A stretch of 20,503 bases of DNA from JBKHBQ01 sp046542305. Lineage in GTDB: Bacteria; Bacteroidota; Bacteroidia; Bacteroidales; 4484-276. A program made the position numbers and the translations under genes. Positions 1 through 7,745 of this stretch are shown one piece after another. The stretch spans positions 1-20,503 of the forward strand of contig JBKHBQ010000041.1 in NCBI GenBank assembly GCA_046542305.1, given 5' to 3'. The notes under the pieces are model-generated. The model was not told the origin of the DNA and ran no database searches. It worked only from the letters and a program-made list of their open reading frames with translations. Each line of letters begins with the position of its first letter. Position 1 is the first letter of the stretch.

Positions 1-1
1 C

Positions 2-2347
2 GTGGTGCTCGGCCTCAAGCCCGAGTCCAAGGAAGAGGAAGATCCTTTCGAGGTGATCATCGACCAGATTAAAGAAGAAAAAGGGATAGAAAAAGATATC
101 GATCTTACCACCGACGACCTCAAGGAAATGGTGGCCCGTTTCAAAAAAGCCATTAAGGATAAAACCGGTAAGGACTTCCCCACCGACCCGTGGGATCAGC
201 TCTGGGGATCTATCATGGCCGTTTTCGATAGCTGGATGAACGAGCGTGCCATCGTGTACCGCCGCCTCAACAACATTCCCGCCGAATGGGGTACCGCTGT
301 GAACGTACAGGCTATGGTATACGGCAACATGGGCCAAACATCTGCCACCGGTGTGGCCTTTACCCGCGATGCAGCCACAGGCGAAGATATTTTCAACGGC
401 GAATACCTGATTAATGCACAGGGCGAAGACGTGGTGGCCGGTATCCGCACACCACAGCAGATCACCCTCGAAGGTTCCAAACGCTGGGCTAAATTGCAGG
501 AATTTTCAGAGGAGGACCGTGCCAGAGACTTCCCCTCCCTCGAAGAAGCCATGCCTACAGTGTACAAGGAGCTGTTCAAAATTCAGAAGTCACTCGAAAA
601 TCACTACGCCGATATGCAGGACCTGGAGTTCACCATTCAGGATGGTAAGCTCTGGCTGCTTCAGACACGTAACGGTAAACGTACCGGCGCTGCCATGGTA
701 AAAATTGCCATGGACATGCTCAAGGAAAAGAAAATCAACAAGCGTGAAGCGCTGCTTCGTATTCAGCCCGGCAGGCTTGATGAACTGCTCCATCCGGTTT
801 TCGATAATAAAGCCCTGGCTGAAGCCAAAGTCATTTCGAAAGGTCTGCCGGCATCTCCGGGCGCAGCCACAGGACAGGTGCTGTTCCATGCCGACGAAGC
901 TGAACAGTGGGCCGAGAAAGGCAGCAAGGTAATCCTGGTTCGTATAGAAACCTCACCTGAAGATCTTGCAGGTATGCACGCTGCACAGGGTATCCTCACC
1001 GCCCGCGGCGGGATGACCTCGCACGCCGCCGTTGTTGCACGAGGTATGGGTAAATGCTGTGTGTCGGGTGCAGGTAGCATCAAGATCAACTACAGGGAAC
1101 GTACCATGGTAGCTGATGGAAAGAAATACAAGGAAGGCGACTGGATTTCGCTGAACGGAACCACCGGTGAAGTTTACGAAGGACAGATTAAAACCATCGA
1201 TCCCGACCTGAGCGGCGACTTTGGCGAACTGATGGATCTGGCCGACAAGTTCTCTAAAATGCTGGTGCGTACCAACGCTGATACTCCCAAGGATTCGACT
1301 GTTGCCCGCAACTTCGGTGCAAAAGGTATTGGTCTCTGCCGTACCGAGCACATGTTTTTCGAAGGCGAACGCATCATCGCCATGCGCGAAATGATCCTTG
1401 CAGATGACGAAACCGGTCGCCGCAGGGCACTCGAAAAACTGCTGCCCATGCAGCGTGAGGATTTTGAAGGTATATTCGAAGCCATGCAGGACCTTCCGGT
1501 AACGGTTCGCCTGCTCGATCCGCCGTTGCACGAGTTTGTTCCGCATGATGAAAAAGGACAGGAAGAAATGGCAAATGTTATGGGCGTAAGCGCAGAGGTG
1601 ATCAAGGCCAAGGTGGAAGACCTTTCGGAATTCAACCCCATGTTGGGTCACCGTGGTTGCCGCCTCGGAAATACATATCCTGAAATCTCCGAAATGCAGG
1701 CACGTGCCATCATCGAAGCTGCCCTCAACCTGAAGCAGCGTGGTGTGATTGCCAAGCCCGAGATCATGATCCCGCTTACCGGTAACCTCGCCGAAATGAA
1801 GATGCAGGAAGCGATCGTAAGAAATACCATCAAGACCGTGTTCAACGAACGCAACGATGAGGTGGAGTTTCTGGTAGGTACAATGATCGAGGTGCCCAGG
1901 GCTGCGCTCACAGCAGATGAGATTGCCCAATCCGCCGAATTCTTCTCCTTCGGAACCAACGACCTTACGCAGATGACCTTCGGATATTCGCGTGACGACG
2001 CCGGTAAGTTCCTCAAGGTTTATCTTGACAAGAACATTCTCAAGTACGATCCGTTCCAGGTACTCGACCAGGAAGGTGTAGGCCAACTTGTTGAGATCGC
2101 CGTTGAAAAGGGCCGCAAAACCCGTAAGAATATCAAGATCGGTATTTGCGGTGAACACGGCGGAGAGCCTTCGTCGGTTGAATTCTGCCACAGCCTTGGC
2201 TTCGATTACGTGAGCTGTTCGCCATACCGGGTGCCAATTGCACGTCTTGCAGCCGCACAGGCACAGGTGAAACAGGAATTGGCCAAGAAAGCTGCCAAGG
2301 ACGCAAAGAAGAAAGACAAGAAGAAAGATAAGAAGAAGAAGAAATAA
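2..2347 (+). CDS. ppdK: Pyruvate, phosphate dikinase, 3' part (5' end outside window)
   Basis: PPDK interconverts pyruvate + ATP + Pi and PEP + AMP + PPi in the cytoplasm. The frame is open from base 2 with no convincing start. About 781 residues are present against roughly 870-910 for the family, so I infer that some 100-125 N-terminal residues lie upstream of the window. Visible in order: the end of the ATP-grasp/nucleotide-binding part (through about residue 235, ending in the LLQTRNGKRT motif); the swivelling phosphohistidine domain with GGMTSHAAVVARGMGKCCVSG-like sequence, the catalytic His codon being at 1022-1024; and the C-terminal PEP/pyruvate barrel with GFGTNDLTQMTFG-like and CGEHGGEPSS motifs, the catalytic Cys codon being at 2147-2149. 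The last 20 or so residues are a lysine/aspartate-rich tail encoded by a purine run (about 2304-2344), not part of the conserved fold. A strong terminator follows. Family call is very secure; the reaction direction in vivo is not visible. Confidence 0.97.
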   Translation: MVLGLKPESKEEEDPFEVIIDQIKEEKGIEKDIDLTTDDLKEMVARFKKAIKDKTGKDFPTDPWDQLWGSIMAVFDSWMNERAIVYRRLNNIPAEWGTAVNVQAMVYGNMGQTSATGVAFTRDAATGEDIFNGEYLINAQGEDVVAGIRTPQQITLEGSKRWAKLQEFSEEDRARDFPSLEEAMPTVYKELFKIQKSLENHYADMQDLEFTIQDGKLWLLQTRNGKRTGAAMVKIAMDMLKEKKINKREALLRIQPGRLDELLHPVFDNKALAEAKVISKGLPASPGAATGQVLFHADEAEQWAEKGSKVILVRIETSPEDLAGMHAAQGILTARGGMTSHAAVVARGMGKCCVSGAGSIKINYRERTMVADGKKYKEGDWISLNGTTGEVYEGQIKTIDPDLSGDFGELMDLADKFSKMLVRTNADTPKDSTVARNFGAKGIGLCRTEHMFFEGERIIAMREMILADDETGRRRALEKLLPMQREDFEGIFEAMQDLPVTVRLLDPPLHEFVPHDEKGQEEMANVMGVSAEVIKAKVEDLSEFNPMLGHRGCRLGNTYPEISEMQARAIIEAALNLKQRGVIAKPEIMIPLTGNLAEMKMQEAIVRNTIKTVFNERNDEVEFLVGTMIEVPRAALTADEIAQSAEFFSFGTNDLTQMTFGYSRDDAGKFLKVYLDKNILKYDPFQVLDQEGVGQLVEIAVEKGRKTRKNIKIGICGEHGGEPSSVEFCHSLGFDYVSCSPYRVPIARLAAAQAQVKQELAKKAAKDAKKKDKKKDKKKKK

Positions 2348-2370
2348 GTCCATCTATTTCATCAAACAAA

Positions 2371-2404
2371 AAAACAGGTCTGTATCTCAGGCCTGTTTTT
2401 TTTT
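2371..2404 (+). terminator. Rho-independent terminator of ppdK
   Basis: Arms AAAACAGGTC (2371-2380) and GGCCTGTTTT (2390-2399) form a 10-bp stem with one G-U pair and a 9-nt loop. The run of nine T at 2396-2404 overlaps the 3' arm. It starts 23 bases after the ppdK stop codon, so it should insulate the kinase gene downstream. Confidence 0.85.
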
Positions 2405-2465
2405 GTTGAGAGGTCGGAGAAAAAACTAAAATGAGTCAACCGGGTTTAAATTTGCCAGATTCTCT

Positions 2466-2473
2466 TACCTTTG
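2466..2473 (+). promoter_or_regulatory. Candidate -7 promoter element for the histidine kinase
   Basis: TACCTTTG matches the Bacteroidota -7 consensus TAnnTTTG exactly. No TTTG/TTG is seen at the expected -33 spacing (about 19-21 bases upstream). Transcription would start near 2480, which makes the in-frame TTG at 2478 unlikely as a translation start and favours the ATG at 2502. Confidence 0.45.
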
Positions 2474-2501
2474 CCCTTTGGTCTGCATGATGTGGATAGA
2501 G

Positions 2502-4697
2502 ATGGCGCTTCAAAAAAACATTTTTATACTTCAGTTATTGCTGTGCTTTGCGGGCGCGAATTTGCATGCACAAAACCCCGACATTGCCGATAGTCTTCAA
2601 CATCAGCTTGAAGGAAGTGATAAAACCGACCGTGCCGGTTTGCTCAATGCGCTGGCCTGGGAACTGAAGTACAGCGAACCTGCCAGAGCCATGGAATATG
2701 CCAAAGAGGCTGCAGCATTAAGCCGTGAGTTCGATCAGCAGGAAAATCTGGCATTTGCCGAACGAAATATCGGCGCCCTGAATTTCCTCACCGGGGATTT
2801 CGAAAACGCAAGGAAGCATCTTGGAAATGCCATCAACATAGCAACAGCAGCCAATGCACCGTATCAGCTTGCCAAAGCCCTGAACCTGGTTGGACTGATC
2901 GAGCGTGAAAAGCTCAACTACAAGCAATCGCTCAATTGTTTCAAGCAGGCTAAGGAAATATATACGGAGATTGGCGACGAAAGCGAAGTAACCGGCGTGC
3001 TGCACAACCTGGCATTTCTTTATGTTGAAATGAACGAAAAGGCGGAAGCATTGCGCACCTATCATGAAGTGCTGGCTGTGGAAGAAGCAAATCAGAATCA
3101 GCATGGCATAGGACGTACTGCCAACAATCTCGGCTACCTATATATCAACCTTGAAAACTATGAAACCGCGCGGGAGTATTTCAGGCTGGCAACAGAAAAA
3201 TCCATTATCACCGGAAACAAAAATTTCGAGTCTTCGGCATATCATGGAATGGCAATTATCGAGCATACCCTGAAGAACCATGATAAAGCCCTCGAATTGT
3301 TTGGCAAGGCGGTGGCTCTTAATAAGGAAACAAATAATTACTTCTGGCTGGGCAATAATTACACCAGCATTTCCAACCTGTTTTTCGATATCGGAAAAAA
3401 TAATCATGGACTGGCCTACAACGATTCGGCCATCAGGATTTACGATATGATCGGGCTGGCGGAGGAAAAATATGCCGCGCTTAACAACCGGGGATCGCAT
3501 TATCTCGAAATGAATGATCTGGCATCTGCCGAAAAGGTGTATACCGAAATGATCATAATTGCTGACAGCCTCAAACCCATCGAAGCCACACCGGCATTGT
3601 ACGGCCTTTATTTGATAAACCGCGGAAGGAAAAATTCTGATGCTGCACTCGAATGGCTTGAAAAATACATGACGGCAAGCGACAGCCTGCAAAACCTTGA
3701 AGAAGAAAAAATGCTGATGGAGGTTGAAACGGAATACGAACTCAAGCGGATGCAGGATGAAAACGAATACCTGAAAACCCAAAACCGGTTGAAGCAGGAG
3801 GTGATCCTGAACCAGAATATCGTTTTCGTCATGGCATTGTTCATCATTTTGTCGCTTGCCGGCTTGAGTTTTTTGTTATATCGCGGACGCCGCCGCCTGA
3901 AGCAGGCCCATGCCGAGCTCCAGCAGAAAAACGAAGAAATCCAGGAGAAATCGGCACAGTTGCAGGCTTCCAATGCCTCCAAGGATAAAATATTCTCCAT
4001 TATCGCCCACGACCTCCGCAACCCTTTCAACAGCCTTGTGGGACTGTCGGACTTGCTGCTTGCCGAACTGAACAAAGATGACGGGCAAATCATTCATGAA
4101 TACGCCAAAATCATCAACCAATCGGCACGCAACGGGCATTCGCTGCTCGAAAACCTGTTGCAGTGGTCGTATTCGCAGCGGGGAACCTTAAAATTTCAGC
4201 CTTCCAAGCTCGAACTCCACACCCTGATCAACCGGCTATTGAAAATCTATAGGAATTCAGCCGATGAAAAAGACATCGATCTTGTCAATCGCATTCCGGA
4301 GCACAGTTTTATATATGCCGATCCCGACATGCTTGCCGCAATTCTCAGAAATCTTTTCGACAATGCCATCAAGTTCACCGATCAAAATGGTACGGTGTCC
4401 GTATCGGTTTCCTATGGGGATGAGGATGTGGAAATATGTGTGAGCGATACCGGCGTGGGGATCGAGAAGGAAAGGATTGGCAACCTGTTCCAGCCCGGCC
4501 ACCGGTCAACCCGCGGAACCCGCGACGAAAGCGGCAGCGGGCTCGGGCTGATCCTGTGCCGCGAATTCGTGGAACAGCATAAAGGAAACATCCGCGTGGA
4601 AAGTGAACCCGGCAGGGGCAGTTGCTTTTGTTTCAGCCTCCCCTTGAAATTGCCGCTATGGATGCAAGAGGCAACCATGAGGGAATCTGTCAGTTAA
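2502..4697 (+). CDS. TPR-containing membrane sensor histidine kinase (orphan)
   Basis: A 731-residue sensor kinase with this start. A signal-peptide-like N-terminus (about residues 1-24, ending LHAQ) is followed by roughly 350 residues of tetratricopeptide-type helical repeats, probably periplasmic. One transmembrane segment lies around residues 441-461, then a short coiled coil. The HisKA domain carries the phospho-acceptor His in HDLRNP (codon 4008-4010). The ATPase domain has an N box (ILRNLFDNAIKF), a G1 box (VSDTGVGI) and a G2 box (SGSGLGL). No receiver or output domain is fused and no response regulator gene is adjacent, so partner and signal are unknown. Start choice: in-frame TTG 2478, ATG 2487 and ATG 2490 also exist. 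ATG 2502 gives the cleanest signal peptide and leaves a leader downstream of the -7 box at 2466-2473. The TPR region may bind peptides or mediate protein contacts; that is inference. Confidence 0.92.
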   Translation: MALQKNIFILQLLLCFAGANLHAQNPDIADSLQHQLEGSDKTDRAGLLNALAWELKYSEPARAMEYAKEAAALSREFDQQENLAFAERNIGALNFLTGDFENARKHLGNAINIATAANAPYQLAKALNLVGLIEREKLNYKQSLNCFKQAKEIYTEIGDESEVTGVLHNLAFLYVEMNEKAEALRTYHEVLAVEEANQNQHGIGRTANNLGYLYINLENYETAREYFRLATEKSIITGNKNFESSAYHGMAIIEHTLKNHDKALELFGKAVALNKETNNYFWLGNNYTSISNLFFDIGKNNHGLAYNDSAIRIYDMIGLAEEKYAALNNRGSHYLEMNDLASAEKVYTEMIIIADSLKPIEATPALYGLYLINRGRKNSDAALEWLEKYMTASDSLQNLEEEKMLMEVETEYELKRMQDENEYLKTQNRLKQEVILNQNIVFVMALFIILSLAGLSFLLYRGRRRLKQAHAELQQKNEEIQEKSAQLQASNASKDKIFSIIAHDLRNPFNSLVGLSDLLLAELNKDDGQIIHEYAKIINQSARNGHSLLENLLQWSYSQRGTLKFQPSKLELHTLINRLLKIYRNSADEKDIDLVNRIPEHSFIYADPDMLAAILRNLFDNAIKFTDQNGTVSVSVSYGDEDVEICVSDTGVGIEKERIGNLFQPGHRSTRGTRDESGSGLGLILCREFVEQHKGNIRVESEPGRGSCFCFSLPLKLPLWMQEATMRESVS

Positions 4698-4824
4698 TTT
4701 TATTTAAATAGTTACATAGCATTAATAAAAATTAAGATATTTGCTCATCGATTATTAGCCAAAACATTACGAGATCAATATAATTATTCCTGAACGTCAA
4801 ATTAATTAATCATATGAAAAATAG

Positions 4825-6489
4825 ATGAATGATATGGATTCAAATGCAACATTAAAGGAAAAGCTTATTGCGGCGGTAAAATCACATACAAAGGTTTTTA
4901 ACAATATCGAACGTTCGGAGATCATCAAAATGGCAGTAGACAACGGAGAAGCCATCGTTTCCGAATCGGGTGCCCTTGCAACGTGGACACCGCCGGAATC
5001 CACAGGGCGTTCACCCAAGGACACGGTGATGGTAAAACGCGCCGAAAGCCAGGATACCATCGACTGGACATCGCCCAATAACATCCCGGTGGATGCGGAA
5101 ACCTTCGACATGATCTTTGAAGATGCCCTGAATTTCCTCAGGGATGTTCCGCAGGTGCATGTCACCGAACGTGTTATCGGCGCCGACAGCAAATATGCGC
5201 TTCCGGTAAAAGTGGTTACCGATAAAGCCCTTCATTCGCTGTTTACGGATAATATGTTCAGACCGGTGCCCGATGATATCGAACAGAGCGTGTTTTACGG
5301 CAACGGCTATCATCTGCTTGCCCTGCCATATCACAAACTGGATCCTGCAAAATATGAAGGCCGCCTGCGCAAAATGCCCAATGGCAAAACCTCCAACATG
5401 GTAGTAGCCATGGATATGGATCGCCGCGTTGGCGTGATTGTAGGGTCGGCGTATATGGGCAGTATCAAAAAAATGCTCTTCACCGTTATGAATTACCTGC
5501 TTCCGTTCGAAGGCATTTTGCCGCTTCACTGCTCTGCAAACGAAGGACCCAACGGTGATTCAGCGTTGCTGCTCGGGCTTTCGGGAACCAGCAAAACCAC
5601 CCTTTCGGCTGATCCTTCCCGGGCGTTGCTCGGCGACGATGAACACGGCTGGGGTGACAATGGCATTGCCAACTTCGAATTTGGCTGCTACGCAAAAATG
5701 ATCGATATCAATCCCGAAAAAGAACCGGATATTTACGATGCCGTAATGCACAAGGATGAATACACCAAACATGGCTCCATTGTGGAAAATGCCATGATCT
5801 ATCCCAACGGCAAATTCGATTATTGCGACAACAGGTTTACCCCCAATTCAAGGGCTTCGTACCTGCTGACTTATCTGAAGAACATCAAGGAATCATCTAT
5901 ATCGGGCCACCCAAAAACAATCCTTTTCCTTACCGCTGACGCTTATGGTGTATTGCCTCCGGTTTCGCGCCTCAATCCTGAAGAAGCCATGCTCTGGTTT
6001 TTGATGGGTTACACCAGCAAGCTTGCCGGTACCGAAACTGGAGTCACCGAGCCACAGGCCACCTTCTCCCGTTTCTTCGGCCAACCTTTTATGCCCGGCA
6101 ATCCTGATGTATATTCAGGCATGCTTGGTGAAAAAATGGAACAGCATAATACCAGGGTATTCCTCATCAACACCGGCTGGAGCGCCGGAGCATATGGCGT
6201 GGGCGAACGTATCGATCTTCCGCTCACCCGCAAAATGGTGAATGCAGTCCTTTCAGGAGAACTCGACAACGTGGAATATCAGCGCGATGAACTCTTCCAC
6301 CTCGATGTGCCCAAAACGTGTCCCGGGGTGCCCGATGAAATGCTCTGGCCCAGAAACACGTGGAAAGACAAGGATGCCTACGACAGGCAGGCCCAAATGC
6401 TGGCGCAGAAGTTCAGCGATGCCTTCGATAAATCCTATGGAAATAAAAACATCAAGGATAGCGTCGTAAAAGTTTGTCCCGGAAAATAG
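4825..6489 (+). CDS. pckA: Phosphoenolpyruvate carboxykinase (ATP)
   Basis: Catalyses oxaloacetate + ATP to PEP + CO2 + ADP, or the reverse in anaerobic C4-acid fermenters; cytoplasmic. At 554 residues it is of normal length for the ATP-dependent family. Family landmarks are the HCSANEG segment before the P-loop, the P-loop GLSGTSKTTLS (residues about 251-261), the kinase-2 segment DDEHGWGDNG, the LTADAYGVLPPVSRL segment, the GYTSKLAGTE and GVTEPQATFS motifs, and NTGWSAGAYGVG. The P-loop has Ser256 where many family members have Gly (GTGKTT). The start is ATG 4825; ATG 4834 three codons on is an alternative. There is no clear Shine-Dalgarno sequence and I saw no exact TAnnTTTG in the AT-rich 127-base gap upstream. 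It stands alone, bounded by its own terminator, near ppdK, another PEP-forming enzyme. Confidence 0.96.
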   Translation: MNDMDSNATLKEKLIAAVKSHTKVFNNIERSEIIKMAVDNGEAIVSESGALATWTPPESTGRSPKDTVMVKRAESQDTIDWTSPNNIPVDAETFDMIFEDALNFLRDVPQVHVTERVIGADSKYALPVKVVTDKALHSLFTDNMFRPVPDDIEQSVFYGNGYHLLALPYHKLDPAKYEGRLRKMPNGKTSNMVVAMDMDRRVGVIVGSAYMGSIKKMLFTVMNYLLPFEGILPLHCSANEGPNGDSALLLGLSGTSKTTLSADPSRALLGDDEHGWGDNGIANFEFGCYAKMIDINPEKEPDIYDAVMHKDEYTKHGSIVENAMIYPNGKFDYCDNRFTPNSRASYLLTYLKNIKESSISGHPKTILFLTADAYGVLPPVSRLNPEEAMLWFLMGYTSKLAGTETGVTEPQATFSRFFGQPFMPGNPDVYSGMLGEKMEQHNTRVFLINTGWSAGAYGVGERIDLPLTRKMVNAVLSGELDNVEYQRDELFHLDVPKTCPGVPDEMLWPRNTWKDKDAYDRQAQMLAQKFSDAFDKSYGNKNIKDSVVKVCPGK

Positions 6490-6512
6490 GTTAACTTTCA
6501 ATACAGCATTGA

Positions 6513-6547
6513 GCCATCTCCAGGCGGGGATGGCTTTTGCTTTTTTT
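6513..6547 (+). terminator. Rho-independent terminator of pckA
   Basis: Arms GCCATCTCC (6513-6521) and GGGGATGGC (6526-6534) form a 9-bp stem with one G-U pair around an AGGC loop. They are followed by TTTTGCTTTTTTT (6535-6547). It begins 23 bases after the pckA stop codon. Confidence 0.85.
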
Positions 6548-6574
6548 GGGAAAAAACGGCCGCAAAAATCTTGT

Positions 6575-6582
6575 TACTTTTG
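6575..6582 (+). promoter_or_regulatory. Candidate -7 promoter element for the YggS-family gene
   Basis: TACTTTTG fits TAnnTTTG exactly. A transcript would begin near 6589, giving a leader of about a dozen bases before ATG 6602. This argues against the upstream in-frame ATGs at 6509 and 6530, which would lie before the transcription start and inside the pckA terminator region. No good -33 TTTG at the usual spacing. Confidence 0.5.
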
Positions 6583-6601
6583 CAGTAAAAATGAAACCGT
6601 C

Positions 6602-7270
6602 ATGGGCATCAAAGAAAATCTGACAGCGCTAAAACAGGAAATTCCTGCTCACGTAAAACTGGTTGCCGTTTCCAAGACCAAACCCCCGGGTGATATCATG
6701 GAGGCCTACGCGGAAGGTCATCGCCTTTTCGGTGAAAACAAAGCGCAGGAAATGGTTTCCAAACAACCGCAACTGCCAGGGGATATTCGCTGGCATTTTA
6801 TCGGACATCTGCAAACAAACAAGGTAAAATTCCTGGTGCCTTTTGTGGAAATGATCGAATCGGTGGACCGCTTCAAGCTTTTAAAGGAAATAGATATGCA
6901 GGCCCGGAAAGTAGATCGCCGGATCGATTGTCTGCTCCAGTTTCACATTGCCGAAGAAGAAACCAAATTCGGGCTGGATATGCCGGAAGCCAAGGCACTT
7001 CTGGAAGATCCGCTGTTTGCCGGGATGAAACATATCCGCATTTGTGGCGTAATGGGCATGGCAACATTTACCGACAACATGGAGCAGGTTCGCCGCGAAT
7101 TCAAAAGCCTGAAAATGATCTTTGAACAAATAAAGCAAAATTATTTTCCCGATGACCCGGCCTTTAAGGAAATCTCGATGGGCATGTCGGGCGATTACCG
7201 CATCGCCATCGAAGAGGGCAGCACCATTGTAAGGGTGGGCAGCCTGATTTTTGGAGAACGGAATTATTAA
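6602..7270 (+). CDS. YggS/PLPBP-family pyridoxal-phosphate homeostasis protein
   Basis: A cytoplasmic PLP-binding protein of the YggS/PROSC family, which carries PLP and affects vitamin B6 and amino/keto-acid balance but has no established enzyme reaction. With 222 residues it matches family length. Landmarks: VAVSKTKP with the PLP-binding Lys at residue 25, the FGENKAQEM segment, WHFIGHLQTNKVK, IESVDR, the SMGMSGDYRIAIEEGST segment near the end, and a terminal RVGSLIFGER. The frame stays open upstream to 6509, but the extra residues resemble no part of the family and overlap the pckA terminator, so ATG 6602 was chosen. Monocistronic with its own -7 box. Confidence 0.95.
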   Translation: MGIKENLTALKQEIPAHVKLVAVSKTKPPGDIMEAYAEGHRLFGENKAQEMVSKQPQLPGDIRWHFIGHLQTNKVKFLVPFVEMIESVDRFKLLKEIDMQARKVDRRIDCLLQFHIAEEETKFGLDMPEAKALLEDPLFAGMKHIRICGVMGMATFTDNMEQVRREFKSLKMIFEQIKQNYFPDDPAFKEISMGMSGDYRIAIEEGSTIVRVGSLIFGERNY

Positions 7271-7288
7271 ACACCTCTGTGTTTCACG

Positions 7289-7602
7289 ATGGTTTACGTT
7301 CTTTTTGTTTCCGGTTTTGTGCTGCTGATGGCCTGCGTCCATGTGCTGGTCGACGGTGCCGGATCGTTGGGCGCCGCATGTGCATGTCGCCGGTGTTGAT
7401 CGGCTTTATCATCGTCAGTTCACTTATCCGCCCCTTGCTCTTCAGCCTTTCACTGAATGTTAACGCAGGGGTGATGGAGCAGCCAATTTCGTGTTTTTCT
7501 TTTTGTTTTTGCAGGAAGAGAAAAATGATCAACCGCCCTGAAGGTATGCTGATGGCACCTGCTTACATGATGTACATCATCCTGCTGGTATTAAGAAACT
7601 GA
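7289..7602 (+). pseudogene. Remnant of a calcium/sodium antiporter (YrbG/CaCA-like)
   Basis: Read from ATG 7289 the frame begins with a membrane segment (MVYVLFVSGFVLLL) then VLVDGAGSLG, which resembles the first helix and VDGAxSL motif of CaCA-family Na+/Ca2+ antiporters. That frame stops soon after. From about 7372 a second frame continues the homology with RRMCMSPVLIGFIIVSS, where intact members have a ...SPxVIGLTIVAFGTSAPEL alpha repeat. The GTSAPEL residues are lost. The same second frame ends, at stop 7600-7602, with INRPEGMLM...YIILLVLRN, like the last helix of the family. Only about 100 codons remain of an expected 300 or more, so there is at least one frameshift and a large internal deletion. 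Family assignment is by eye. A membrane microprotein cannot be excluded, but the two-frame match favours decay. Confidence 0.7.
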
Positions 7603-7745
7603 TGATTTCCAAGTTCTTGAAAAAAAGCAAGATAAGCGGCTTTCAGCGTACGTTAAATTATTATTAATTTTAGGGCTTTTTATTTTGCTGGATGCCTGAA
7701 AAATAGGTTCTTTGCAGCAATTTTTTGTACATGAGGAGTTGATTG

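Noticed and set aside
953..2353. Long open frame (466 codons) on the minus strand opposite ppdK
   Set aside because: It is fully antisense to strongly conserved ppdK codons, has no recognisable domain, and low-complexity Leu/Phe runs mirror the Lys-rich tail. This is the usual by-product of codon bias.
3138..3782. Minus-strand open frame of 214 codons inside the histidine kinase gene
   Set aside because: Antisense to TPR repeats, Phe/Ile-rich without motifs; a shadow of the real gene.
6509..6601. Longer N-terminus for the YggS-family protein
   Set aside because: These codons lie on the pckA terminator and before the -7 box, and resemble no YggS N-terminus.
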